Source of the DNA: Burkholderiales bacterium
GTDB taxonomy: Bacteria; Pseudomonadota; Gammaproteobacteria; Burkholderiales; Burkholderiaceae_D
NCBI GenBank assembly: GCA_016200895.1
Contig: JACQDX010000017.1
Coordinates: 62,001 to 126,000 of the forward strand
DNA length: 64,000 nt
Reading direction: 5' to 3'
Under the pieces are notes generated by a model. The model searched no databases. It worked only from the letters and a program-made list of their open reading frames with translations, and was not told the DNA's origin. Every line of letters starts with the position of its first letter. Position 1 is the stretch's first letter. Positions 42,806 through 51,374 of the stretch are shown here, piece after piece. A program made the position numbers and the translations under genes.

Positions 42806-44323
42806 CTAAACCCCCACCACCTTCAAATACCGCCTCAAAGCCTCACTAGGCGTTTTTAACAAAGCGGCACAAGCCTCTACATCGCCAGCACTGGTCTCCA
42901 GTGACTGGCGAATTTCTTCTGTGGGTATCTGTTCCGCGCGGCGTATCTGGCTGTGGTTGTCGAGCAGCTTGTACATGGAGGGGCGTGAGACACCCAGCTC
43001 TTGCGCGGCCCCCTGTATATACCAGTCGTTGTTTTCCATCGCACGCAGGACGTCATCGTCACTGAGTTCGGCCAGCTTTTTGCGTTGCGTGGCTGGCTGC
43101 GGGATTTTACTGTCTGTAATTATGCTGGCCTGTGTCACGCTGGATGGGGCCTGGTGCGTAGTTTTTACCAGACTGGCGAGTTGTGGTACTTCACCCAGTT
43201 GCAATGCCAGCAGGGCGCGGCGCAAGACGTGGGACAACTGGCGGATATTGCCGGGCCAGTCGTAATTGGCAAATTCACTGACCAGTGCTACTGGCAGGCT
43301 GGTGCCCAGTTCATTGGGTAGTTTGCTGTTGCTGAGCAGATGCAACAGCAGTACGCCGATATCTTCGCGGCGGGCGCGTAGCGGTGGCAGGTGGATGATA
43401 AAGCTTTCGAGGCGGCGCAGCAAAGCCTGATTGAAGCCTTCGCTGTACAGGTCCTGGTCAGTCGCGGCGATCAGGCGGGCGCTGGATTTTTGGTCTTGCT
43501 GGGCACCCAGCGGGCGGTAGTCCCCGCTTTCAAGTACGCGCAAGAGCATGGGTTGTATGCTGGCTGGGGTGTTACCGATTTCATCTAGAAAGAGTGTTGC
43601 CCCTTCTGCCTCGGCAAACAAGCCTTTGCGGGCGTTTTGTGCGCCTGTGTAAGCGCCTCTGACGGCACCAAACAAATCGGCAGCTGCCAGGGCTTCATTC
43701 AAGGCAGCCATGTTGACACTGACCAGTTCTGCACTGGCACGCTTGCTATAGGCGTGGATGGCGCGGGCGGCGATTTCTTTGCCCGTGCCGGTTTCACCCA
43801 GCAACAGGACGGGTAACTCAGTCCCGGCGACCTGGCGTATCTGGTCGCGGGCGACGATAGCGGCGCTGCCTACGCCTATGAAGCCAAGTGCAGGATTGTG
43901 CTTGGGCAGGCAGCGCATCCAGTGCAGGCAAATCAGGACGGCGCGACCCAGACCAAGGACGGCACCTGCCTCAACCTGTTCACGGCTAAGCGTCACTGGC
44001 GTGCTTATCTCTATGCCATTGATTTCTACAACCATGCGGCTGGCAGGTGGCGTGATGAGGATGCCGTCATTGGCATCGCGGCTGATGCGCACAGAGTCAC
44101 GCGAGATACCGCCATAGCCCAGCGGCAAGCCTTCTTTGGCGGGATGGCGGAATAGTGGCAGGAAGCGGTTGATCTCGACCAGGCCGTCAGGATTGCTGGC
44201 CATGAACTGTTCACCTATGCGCTGGCTGTCGGGATGCCAGATGATGGTCAGGCCGAGCAAGGCAGACGCATTGTCAGCCAGCTTGGCCAGGGGTGAGGTC
44301 AGGGTGTAATCGGTATCGGTCAT
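42806..44323 (-). CDS. FHA-type sigma-54-dependent transcriptional activator
   Basis: A 505-residue enhancer-binding protein. Instead of a receiver it has an FHA-like beta domain (about 45-140, PLGYGGISRDSVRI ... VVEINGIEIS), then AAA+ with Walker A GETGTGKE (176-183), an intact sigma-54 loop GAYTGA (223-228), Walker B LFLDEIG, and a Fis-type helix-turn-helix (IQGAAQELGVSRPSMYKLL) with an extra C-terminal helical piece. Such activators are typically controlled by phospho-threonine binding, so the kinase at 39791 is the likely partner. It is divergent from an operon with a consensus sigma-54 promoter, probably its main target. Confidence 0.88.
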   Translation of the reverse strand: MTDTDYTLTSPLAKLADNASALLGLTIIWHPDSQRIGEQFMASNPDGLVEINRFLPLFRHPAKEGLPLGYGGISRDSVRISRDANDGILITPPASRMVVEINGIEISTPVTLSREQVEAGAVLGLGRAVLICLHWMRCLPKHNPALGFIGVGSAAIVARDQIRQVAGTELPVLLLGETGTGKEIAARAIHAYSKRASAELVSVNMAALNEALAAADLFGAVRGAYTGAQNARKGLFAEAEGATLFLDEIGNTPASIQPMLLRVLESGDYRPLGAQQDQKSSARLIAATDQDLYSEGFNQALLRRLESFIIHLPPLRARREDIGVLLLHLLSNSKLPNELGTSLPVALVSEFANYDWPGNIRQLSHVLRRALLALQLGEVPQLASLVKTTHQAPSSVTQASIITDSKIPQPATQRKKLAELSDDDVLRAMENNDWYIQGAAQELGVSRPSMYKLLDNHSQIRRAEQIPTEEIRQSLETSAGDVEACAALLKTPSEALRRYLKVVGV

Positions 44324-44351
44324 TGTGTTTGCAGCGAAGCTAGTACTTGAA

Positions 44352-44403
44352 TGTAAGCGACAGTGTAAAGCGCCAATGTAAATTTGTATGCTTTACATGT
44401 CAA
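44352..44403. promoter_or_regulatory. Repeated TGTAA sites and TTTACATGTCAA upstream of the sigma-54 operon
   Basis: TGTAA occurs at 44352, 44364 and 44377 (steps of 12-13 bp, about one helix turn) and is followed by TTTACATGTCAA at 44392-44403. The cluster lies 40-90 bp upstream of the sigma-54 promoter, the right place for an activator site, and next to the activator's own start. Confidence 0.5.
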
Positions 44404-44442
44404 TCAGGCTTAAAAATAGCCCTCTCCCCAGTGAAGTGGTGC

Positions 44443-44458
44443 TGGCACGGCGTTTGCA
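44443..44458 (+). promoter_or_regulatory. Consensus sigma-54 promoter
   Basis: TGGCACG (44443-44449), GCGT spacer, TTGCA (44454-44458): an exact match to TGGCACG-N4-TTGCW. It lies about 53 bp before the start codon of the first gene of a three-gene operon and is divergent from a sigma-54 activator gene. Confidence 0.92.
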
Positions 44459-44510
44459 AACAGACACGCAACGCGCAAGTGTACGTACTTGCCACCTGAA
44501 GGAGAGAACG

Positions 44511-45044
44511 ATGCCCACCACTGAAATTTTGCTTATTGCACTCAATCTGCTGTTATTCATGTTGCTCAGCAAAATGGCCCTGAAAGCCAGACTGGCCCGC
44601 AATATCGCCATGCGTTTGCTGACTGACGACGTTTACTACAATGAAACCCGCAGCGTACTCATACAAAAAAATGTAGAGCGCGCCAAACTCAGCTGGGGCC
44701 GCGTCAGGATCAGTACCATCGCCCAGATTCCTGTCACCCGCCCACAAGACCCGCAGGCCGCCTGGTCTGCGGCTGTCCACACTTCTACCCACTTGCGCCT
44801 GCGCCCTTTGCCAGAACCGGCACCGTCGGTACTAGAAGTGCCGTATGCCCTGTGGGCCACTACTTGGGCATCGAAAGATACGCCATGGTCCACCACTTTG
44901 AGTCTGAGGCAAGAGAAAAAAACGGAAGTGACACCTGAGGCGGTTCCGCAAACTCCGCCACGCAAAGTTGCTGTAAAACCCGGCAAGACTGCACAAGACA
45001 TGCTGGATCTGGGAATGATGCAGCACGCCATGTTTTGCAAATAA
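44511..45044 (+). CDS. Orphan protein with N-terminal membrane helix
   Basis: A 177-residue protein that I cannot assign. It opens with one hydrophobic helix (TEILLIALNLLLFMLLSKMAL), then a basic region (KARLARNIAMRLL) and a mixed domain with many prolines (RLRPLPEPAPSVLEVPYALW). ATG 44511 has AAGGAGA 6 nt upstream; earlier in-frame codons would start before the sigma-54 transcription start. It is the first gene after the consensus sigma-54 promoter, so its expression should depend on the FHA activator. The helix suggests an inner-membrane anchor with a cytoplasmic or periplasmic tail. Confidence 0.7.
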   Translation: MPTTEILLIALNLLLFMLLSKMALKARLARNIAMRLLTDDVYYNETRSVLIQKNVERAKLSWGRVRISTIAQIPVTRPQDPQAAWSAAVHTSTHLRLRPLPEPAPSVLEVPYALWATTWASKDTPWSTTLSLRQEKKTEVTPEAVPQTPPRKVAVKPGKTAQDMLDLGMMQHAMFCK

Positions 45045-45088
45045 TCCGGGAGCACCAACACATGCCAACACTATTCCAGGAGTCATGT

Positions 45089-45385
45089 ATGAAGCCCGCA
45101 CAGCAATTCGCGAATGCAGAGATGTTATTGAAACTTGATCCTGTCGGTGACTTTGCGCTTTTCCAGGATTGTTTGCCACCCATGCTGAGACTGCAAGCCA
45201 ATCTGTTTGGTGAACATGTGCCAAGCGAGGCTGAAGAGGCGGCGGCGATAGAGAGTTTCCGCAGCCTGTTTTCTGGTGCCAAGGCAGGGTTTGACAGACG
45301 CAAGGTAGACAACAAACAACTTCCCGCCATAGCGAGTATGAAAACAAATTATCACCGCCGTAAAAGTGATGACAGTACGGCTTGA
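45089..45385 (+). CDS. Orphan 98-residue hydrophilic protein
   Basis: No family is recognised. Starting at ATG 45089 (AGGAG 6 nt upstream) it reads MKPAQQFANAEMLLKLDPVG and ends in a basic tail (KTNYHRRKSDDSTA). It has no signal or membrane segment and looks helical. An in-frame ATG at 45062 with GGGAG upstream is an alternative. It is second in the sigma-54-driven operon, 44 nt after the membrane protein and 67 nt before the third gene. Confidence 0.6.
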   Translation: MKPAQQFANAEMLLKLDPVGDFALFQDCLPPMLRLQANLFGEHVPSEAEEAAAIESFRSLFSGAKAGFDRRKVDNKQLPAIASMKTNYHRRKSDDSTA

Positions 45386-45452
45386 TGACCGTGCCTGTCC
45401 GTATCAAACCCGAATGAACTAATGCCGGCGTCTGACAAAATCAGGATAAAAC

Positions 45453-46487
45453 ATGATTACAGAAAAAAAGCTCGTCTCATCTGAACTTGATCCCCTGGTT
45501 ATTTTTGCGCCAGAAGAACCCGGCCTACAATGGCAGAAAATTGGCGGCATGGCCGTACTTGATGAAGTCAGCAGAAGCCTGGAAGTGTGCCGCATGCAAT
45601 GCATGACACTGACAGAAGCCAAGGCATTTGCTGCGGCGGATGACCGTATTACTTTTTTCTTTTACGTCAAACATTACGCCATCATGTACCACCATCACGT
45701 CTTGCATGCGGGCGATGTGATCTTCTTTTCTGGCGCACCTACATTGCATGCCGAACCTGGTGCAGACTGTTTTGAAAAACCGGCCGCACCGGATAGCGAG
45801 CTGAGTATTACAGCTGCGCCGGGGAATAACTGGATTTCAATACAGGCACAGGTGCAGGTGCCATTCCTGAACAGTGACAAAGCGCACGCCTATCTGTGGC
45901 CTTGCCTGTGCCCCGGCCAGGACAATAGCGCTGAATGGATGGATGGTGGCTTGCAGGCAGTGCTTAGTTACAGTCCCGCGCAAAACGCCAGCAACAATAC
46001 TGACTCGCATGGAGGGTGGTGGGTATGCGGCCAGTATGTGCATGCAGGCAACAGGCAAAAACCTGCACAAGCCTGTTTTGGCGGCCCCAACATGCCGGTC
46101 AACCCCGGTGATATCCTGAGTTGTCGCATCGTGTATGACATCGCCAGTCGTAGCTGGTTGCAAACCATCACGAATACCACGAACAAAAATAGCGTCTCTT
46201 TCCCGGTATCGGTAAAACACAAGCATGGACAGACACATGAAAAAAATACGGTCAGCTTTTGTCTGGAAAAACTGGCCCGGGCATATCATGGACAGGCAGA
46301 ACACAGCCACTTATACCAATGTTTGAGCCTGTTCAATGTCATTGCCAAAGCCAGATACCCACAAAACAACCTGGGACATGGCTTGAATAATTTGCCTTAT
46401 GTAGACCACGCAAGTCTGAGTGATGACCAGACCAGCTTGCACATCGCGCGCATTATTTTGTATAGCCCCATGCTGGATGTCAGATAA
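45453..46487 (+). CDS. Orphan 344-residue protein, possible beta-sandwich
   Basis: Not assignable to a family by eye. There is no signal peptide. The N-terminal half has HHHVLHAGDVIFFSGAP, cupin-like in feel. The second half (YLWPCLCPGQDNSAEW, GGWWVCGQYVHAG, VNPGDILSCRIVYDIASRSW, ITNTTNKNSVSFPV) has the pattern of a lectin-like or eqolisin-like beta sandwich, with several Cys. The similarity is only to the eye. AGGA precedes ATG 45453. As third gene of the sigma-54 operon it may be the effector of the kinase/FHA system. A MITE sits 7 bp after the stop. Confidence 0.65.
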   Translation: MITEKKLVSSELDPLVIFAPEEPGLQWQKIGGMAVLDEVSRSLEVCRMQCMTLTEAKAFAAADDRITFFFYVKHYAIMYHHHVLHAGDVIFFSGAPTLHAEPGADCFEKPAAPDSELSITAAPGNNWISIQAQVQVPFLNSDKAHAYLWPCLCPGQDNSAEWMDGGLQAVLSYSPAQNASNNTDSHGGWWVCGQYVHAGNRQKPAQACFGGPNMPVNPGDILSCRIVYDIASRSWLQTITNTTNKNSVSFPVSVKHKHGQTHEKNTVSFCLEKLARAYHGQAEHSHLYQCLSLFNVIAKARYPQNNLGHGLNNLPYVDHASLSDDQTSLHIARIILYSPMLDVR

Positions 46488-46494
46488 GCATAAG

Positions 46495-46598
46495 TAGGAC
46501 TTACCCAAAAACCGCCCCAGCTGCGTTGCAGCTCCTAGCCGTACTAAAGTACTGTCTTCGTCGCTGCGCCTTGCCGGGACAATTTTGCGTAAGTCCTA
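46495..46598. mobile_element. MITE-like inverted-repeat element, copy C (104 bp)
   Basis: The left end TAGGACTTACCCAAAA (46495-46510) and right end TTTTGCGTAAGTCCTA (46583-46598) form a 16-bp inverted repeat with one mismatch. ATAAG flanks both ends as a 5-bp direct repeat. The interior is shared with copy B except for a short deletion. No coding capacity. It lies directly after the third gene of the sigma-54 operon and may serve as its 3' hairpin. Confidence 0.85.
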
Positions 46599-46640
46599 AT
46601 AAGGTAATTCTTGAGCTGAATCACCTTATGCATGGAGGTA

Positions 46641-47672
46641 CTATTCCCAGCTATTAAAGAAATTCTGAAATACCGCGACCACTTTATCGATATCGGCAGC
46701 AGACACATCCAGATGGGTGACCATGCGCATATGCGGCGTCACCCTGGCCATGATGCCTTGTTCTTGCAACAGTTTTGCCAGCCCAGCGCAAGCTGTCGCA
46801 GGCAGGTCGGCGTAGACGATATTGGTCTGTGGTGCCTGTACCTGCAAGACACTGATCTGGCGCAAGCCATTTGCCAGGCGTTCTGCGTTGGCATGGTCAT
46901 CTGCCAAACGGGGGATATGATATTCCAGCGCATACAAACCAGCAGCGGCCAGCATGCCCGCCTGGCGCATGCCGCCACCCAGCATCTTGCGCCAGCGTTT
47001 GGCTTGCTTGATCAAATCATGGCTGCCACAGAGTACCGAACCTATGGGTGCACCCAGACCTTTGGATAAACAGACCGAGACGCTGTCAAAACCCTGCACG
47101 GCCTGCTTTGGGCTGATGCCCAATTTGACGATGGCATTGCAGATGCGTGCGCCATCCAGGTGGGTGGTCAGGCCACGCTCATGTGCCAGACTTGTGGCAG
47201 CTTGCATATAGTCAGGTGCCAGCACCTTGCCACCGATGGTGTTTTCCAGAGCCAGCAAACGGCTGCGGGCGAAATGAAAATCGTCGGGTTTGATGGCATT
47301 GACAATGTCATTCAGGGCAATACTGCCGTCAGCCTGGTTAGTCAAAGGCTGTGGCTGTATGCTGCCCAGCACGGCGGCACCGCCGCCTTCATACTTATAG
47401 GTATGCGCTTCTTGTCCGACGATATATTCATCACCACGGGCGCAATGAGCGAGCAAGGCCAGCAAATTGCTTTGTGTACCGGATGGCGCAAACAAGGCTG
47501 CCTCATAACCAAACAGATCAGCGGAATAAGTCTGCAGGAGATTGACGGTGGGGTCATCACCATAGACATCATCACCCAATTCAGCAGTGTGCATGAGTTC
47601 ACGCATCGCAGGGGTAGGACGGGTGACGGTATCACTGCGTAAATCGATCCAGCTTTGCTGCTTTTCTGACAT
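46641..47672 (-). CDS. ltaE: Low-specificity L-threonine aldolase
   Basis: A 343-residue PLP enzyme. The PLP lysine is Lys204 in VCLSKGLGAP, Asp173 in HLDGARI contacts the pyridine ring, and the N-terminal signature LRSDTVTRPTPAM plus GDDVYGDDPTVN are typical. It cleaves L-threonine or L-allo-threonine to glycine and acetaldehyde. Length is normal. It is a single gene between a MITE downstream and a larger inverted-repeat element upstream. Confidence 0.94.
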   Translation of the reverse strand: MSEKQQSWIDLRSDTVTRPTPAMRELMHTAELGDDVYGDDPTVNLLQTYSADLFGYEAALFAPSGTQSNLLALLAHCARGDEYIVGQEAHTYKYEGGGAAVLGSIQPQPLTNQADGSIALNDIVNAIKPDDFHFARSRLLALENTIGGKVLAPDYMQAATSLAHERGLTTHLDGARICNAIVKLGISPKQAVQGFDSVSVCLSKGLGAPIGSVLCGSHDLIKQAKRWRKMLGGGMRQAGMLAAAGLYALEYHIPRLADDHANAERLANGLRQISVLQVQAPQTNIVYADLPATACAGLAKLLQEQGIMARVTPHMRMVTHLDVSAADIDKVVAVFQNFFNSWE

Positions 47673-47706
47673 GGTTTTTCCTTGAGGGCGAAAGATGCAT
47701 GTATTT

Positions 47707-47974
47707 TAGAACTCATTTCATAAATAGGGTGAGATGCGTTTGCCTCATAACGTGGGCTGGCAAGGCGGACGAGGCAGTCAATAGCTTGCCTATTGACAAC
47801 GAGTCCAACGCAGTCCAGCGCGCGTTATGAGGCAAACCCTTCGGGAACTGGCGATTTGGGCGCATTGCAGCGTTGTGCCCCTCGCTAAGGCACCAGCCTT
47901 AGCTTCGTGTCACGCCTTGCACTGCATCCCAAATCGTCTTGTTCGCACTCATCCTATTTATGAAATGAGTTCTA
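47707..47974. mobile_element. Second type of inverted-repeat element (268 bp)
   Basis: Terminal repeats are TAGAACTCATTTCATAAATA... (47707-47733) and its inverse ending ATGAAATGAGTTCTA (47948-47974), 26 of 27 bases matching. The ends begin and finish with TA, which could be a TA target duplication as in IS630/mariner-type elements. An inner pair (TTTGCCTCATAACG and CGTTATGAGGCAAA) adds a second stem. No protein is encoded. It lies between ltaE and lapG. Confidence 0.8.
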
Positions 47975-48075
47975 TAATTTCCATCTAACAATTTTTTAAA
48001 CCACAAATGCAAGTATTGCTGCAGTAGAAACAGCTACACTGTTGCTCTTGTCCATGCTTACCAGATCAACCACCC

Positions 48076-48777
48076 ATGCGCAGTAAGGATGCGAAAATCG
48101 CTGCCAGTTTGTTTTTGCTGCTAGGCCTCATGAGCCCGGTTGTAGTATCTGGTTTGGTGGATTTTTCGCATGGCTTGATCGAGCATGTGAATAAGCGCTT
48201 TGGCATCGAAGGACCACGTCGCCTGACGCAAATGCAAATTGCGATCAACAAGATCAGGACAGCTGCAGGCAAGGATTTTGCCAAAAATGCAGTACGCTCT
48301 ACCGATGGACTATATGAAATGCCGGTTTTACGGCAGGTGAATGATTTTTATAATCGCGTCCCTTACCTGACGGACCAGGAACACTGGGGTGTGAATGACT
48401 ACTGGGCTACACCGGTAGAATTCATTGCCTCATGGGGTGGTGATTGCGAAGATTATGCGGTGGCCAAATACATGGCGCTAAAAGACCTGGGCATACCCGC
48501 CGAGCGTTTGCGTATCACCTATGTCAGGGCAACCCGCATAGGCGAGACCCACATGGTGCTGGCCTACTATCCAACCCCAGCAGCAGACCCCTGGATATTG
48601 GACAATCTGGTGGAAGAAATTCAGCCGGGCTCAGCACGCAATGACCTGGTGCCAGTGTATAGCTTTAATGATGAGGATTTGTGGCTGGCCAGCGGCACCA
48701 CTCGCAAGGGTGGCGCATCGACTGTGCGCCTCTGGAAAGACTTGATAGAGAAGATGGAAAAAGAAAAACGCATGTAA
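48076..48777 (+). CDS. lapG: LapG-type periplasmic cysteine protease
   Basis: A 233-residue protein with an N-terminal hydrophobic signal/anchor (IAASLFLLLGLMSPVVVSG) and a transglutaminase-like BTLCP domain. The catalytic triad is Cys124 in GGDCEDYA, His159 in GETHMVLA and Asp176 in PWILDNLV. LapG cleaves the N-terminus of a large surface adhesin and releases cells from biofilm. It is convergent with lapD, whose periplasmic domain holds LapG back when c-di-GMP is high. The target adhesin and its type I exporter are not in the window. Confidence 0.93.
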   Translation: MRSKDAKIAASLFLLLGLMSPVVVSGLVDFSHGLIEHVNKRFGIEGPRRLTQMQIAINKIRTAAGKDFAKNAVRSTDGLYEMPVLRQVNDFYNRVPYLTDQEHWGVNDYWATPVEFIASWGGDCEDYAVAKYMALKDLGIPAERLRITYVRATRIGETHMVLAYYPTPAADPWILDNLVEEIQPGSARNDLVPVYSFNDEDLWLASGTTRKGGASTVRLWKDLIEKMEKEKRM

Positions 48778-48826
48778 AGGGCTTACGAAAAAATGCCCCG
48801 GCAGTCTTGCATGCATTGTTTTTCGC

Positions 48827-50785
48827 TTACTTCGCCTCCGCCACAACTATCTTTTCCGGTGCGCCAAAATAAAACCCCTGCCCACACTCTACCTGATCAG
48901 CAATCAATAATTGCAACGACGCTTCGCTTTCCACATTTTGTGCAATCAGGGAAATGCCCAGGGATTGCGCAAATTTGACGATGGCGCGCAAGTGAGCGTG
49001 ACTGCTTTCATTCGCTGCGACTTCCTGCACCAGACCGCCATCTAGCTTGATGTAATCTGGCGGCACTTCGCGGATAAAATTCAGGGCATGTGGGTCCAGG
49101 CCAAAATGATCGACGCCAAAGCGCACGCGCGCTTCACGCAAGGCGCTGACAAATTTCCTGGTCACGGCGTGGTCCTTGGCGCAGGCGAATTCACTGATCT
49201 CGATTGACAGGCAGGCTGCCAGTTCTGGTGAAAATTTCAGGCGCGCTTGCAACCAGTCACAAAATTCCTTGCTCTCCATCGATTGCAGTGAGACATTGAT
49301 GGCAATGTTTTTATATGTGCCGCGATTTTTTTGCAGCATGTCCATGACCAGGGTAATCACCGCCTGATCAATCTCAGGCATGAGTTGATGACGCAAGGCC
49401 ATGGGCAAAAACTGATTGGCTGGAACCAGATTGCCCTGAGTGTCAAGCAAGCGGGAAAACACTTCATGATGAACGAGTTGACGCAATTGCAGGCGCATGA
49501 CGGGCTGGGCAAACAAGACCCAGCGATTTTCTGCCAGTGCATTGTGGATCAGGGTACGCCAGCCATGTGAACCGGCAATCATGGCTTCGCTGTCTTCCAT
49601 ATGAGTCAGGCTTATTTGCCCATTGCCAGACTGACGCATGGTTTCTATCGCCAGATCAGCGCGTGAAAAAATATCGCCACGTGTCTGTGCCGGACCAAAT
49701 ACCAAAGCCCCCGCAGCCAAAGTAACCTGACGCGAAGCGCGCAGCAATACCTGGTTCAGACGGTATTGCAAGGCATCGACCAGGAGCTTCATGGCTTTCT
49801 GATCGACGTCAATACAGACTGCCGCGATAGAAGCGCCACCTATGCGTCCAAGAATATTTGAATACTTACTAAAGACTTCGGAGACCACCGTCGCCACATC
49901 CGCCAGCAAGATATCACCTTGTTGATAGCCGTGCTGATGGTTATATTCTTTCAGCCCATCGAATTCCAATACAAAGATGACGGCAGTTTCAAAGCGCCCT
50001 TCTTCTGACAACAAATGATTAAAACGCAGGTCAAAACCATGGCGATTTTCCAGGCTACTGACTTTGTCGATAAAGGCTTCGCGCCTGAAGTTTTCAGCCT
50101 TGGCGACTTCTTCATCAATCAGAGTGGAGATGCGTTCTGTCATGTGGTTCATGGCAACGACCACACGTTTTAGCTCACGTGTTTTTGGTACGACTTCGAT
50201 ACGGCGAAAATTTTTACCCTGTATGGCGATGGCAACTTCTTCTATTTTTTCCAGTGGACCCAGGATAATTCTGAGCAAGACCACGGTCAGCCCCCAGACC
50301 ACGAGGTACATGGCAAACATCCATAAAGCCATTTCCCTCATCGAGCGCCACAGGTATTCATAGGCATAAGCCGGATGACTGACGACAATGACCTTACCCA
50401 GTTGACGCCAGCCAGAAGAAATAAAAGCTTCGCCCGGTGGTGTCTGCAAGTCAAACAGGGCAGGTATCCAGCCTGGCACATTGTCTTTGTTTGCGCCAAG
50501 CTCCTTGTTGAGTATCACTTTGCCTGCGGGATCAAGCACTGCTATTTTTTTATAATAGCCACGGTCGAACAGGGTGGAAATCTGGATATTTGCCAGGGTC
50601 TGGTCATTCTTGACCAGGGCTTCTTCCAAAGGCCGTGACAAGGCCGTAGCGGCATCTTGTGCGTGCGAAGCCAGTTGCTGTTGCAAATAATCCCGCATCG
50701 TCAATACTGACAAAATTTGCAATCCAAGAAACACGGCAAAAAAGATGATGGATATAGCAAGAAGGAGTTGGCGTCTCAGCGTCAT
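48827..50785 (-). CDS. lapD: LapD-type c-di-GMP receptor with degenerate GGDEF and EAL domains
   Basis: A 652-residue membrane protein: helix, periplasmic LapD/MoxY-type PAS domain (about 28-150), helix, HAMP (about 175-225), GGDEF and EAL. The GGDEF site reads GRIGGASIAAV and the EAL motif reads HEV in LVHHEVFSRLL, so both enzyme activities are probably lost, as in LapD, which only binds c-di-GMP. Binding is passed through HAMP to sequester LapG in the periplasm. It is convergent with lapG, with a 49-bp gap. Confidence 0.93.
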   Translation of the reverse strand: MTLRRQLLLAISIIFFAVFLGLQILSVLTMRDYLQQQLASHAQDAATALSRPLEEALVKNDQTLANIQISTLFDRGYYKKIAVLDPAGKVILNKELGANKDNVPGWIPALFDLQTPPGEAFISSGWRQLGKVIVVSHPAYAYEYLWRSMREMALWMFAMYLVVWGLTVVLLRIILGPLEKIEEVAIAIQGKNFRRIEVVPKTRELKRVVVAMNHMTERISTLIDEEVAKAENFRREAFIDKVSSLENRHGFDLRFNHLLSEEGRFETAVIFVLEFDGLKEYNHQHGYQQGDILLADVATVVSEVFSKYSNILGRIGGASIAAVCIDVDQKAMKLLVDALQYRLNQVLLRASRQVTLAAGALVFGPAQTRGDIFSRADLAIETMRQSGNGQISLTHMEDSEAMIAGSHGWRTLIHNALAENRWVLFAQPVMRLQLRQLVHHEVFSRLLDTQGNLVPANQFLPMALRHQLMPEIDQAVITLVMDMLQKNRGTYKNIAINVSLQSMESKEFCDWLQARLKFSPELAACLSIEISEFACAKDHAVTRKFVSALREARVRFGVDHFGLDPHALNFIREVPPDYIKLDGGLVQEVAANESSHAHLRAIVKFAQSLGISLIAQNVESEASLQLLIADQVECGQGFYFGAPEKIVVAEAK

Positions 50786-50981
50786 AAGGTCTCTTTGAGT
50801 GTTTTCATTCCCTGGAACTCATTTCTGTCTGCGATTTTCAATGTTTTCTGCCTATGGCGACTTTAACAAGAAAATAGCCATTTCCACTTATTTCTTCCGC
50901 TTTATTTCAGTATTTGCATAAAATTGTGGATGTGAGCTAGTTTTACCCAGCGCTTATCAATATATTTTAATTAAATTTCAT

Positions 50982-51281
50982 ATGTCTACTACTGATATTT
51001 TGCGTACCAAGATCAATCTCGAAACTGCAGCTTACCCCTGGAGTGAATTATTGCGTCATTTTGCCAGTGGTACGGTGCTGGCAGTCCAGCCTGGGCTTGA
51101 CCTGGTTGAAGTTGCGATGCACATGGCTGAAGACCATGCCGATGTCATTGCCGCCCTGATCGAACATGGGCAACTGGACAAGGTCAGCGATGAACAGGCG
51201 CAGCTATGGCTGGAGCAGGATGCCCAGCACTGGACCGTAGTCGTCAAGCCCTGGATACTGGTGCAAGAACGCCAAAAATAA
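50982..51281 (+). CDS. DUF2288 family protein
   Basis: A small cytoplasmic protein of 99 residues (MSTTDILRTKINLETAAYPW) with the family core LRHFASGTVLAVQPGLDLVEVA and WLEQDAQHWTVVVKPWILVQ. It is conserved in many beta- and gammaproteobacteria, but no role is established. The ATG at 50982 is the obvious start. It is divergent from lapD, and the 196-bp gap between them holds both promoters. Confidence 0.85.
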   Translation: MSTTDILRTKINLETAAYPWSELLRHFASGTVLAVQPGLDLVEVAMHMAEDHADVIAALIEHGQLDKVSDEQAQLWLEQDAQHWTVVVKPWILVQERQK

Positions 51282-51374
51282 AGTCCTGGCAGCAGAATTG
51301 CGGGCTGACATGAACTTTTAACAAGCTGAAGTAGTCTGATAAACTAAATATCAGCATAGTTCTGGAAGGGCGTG

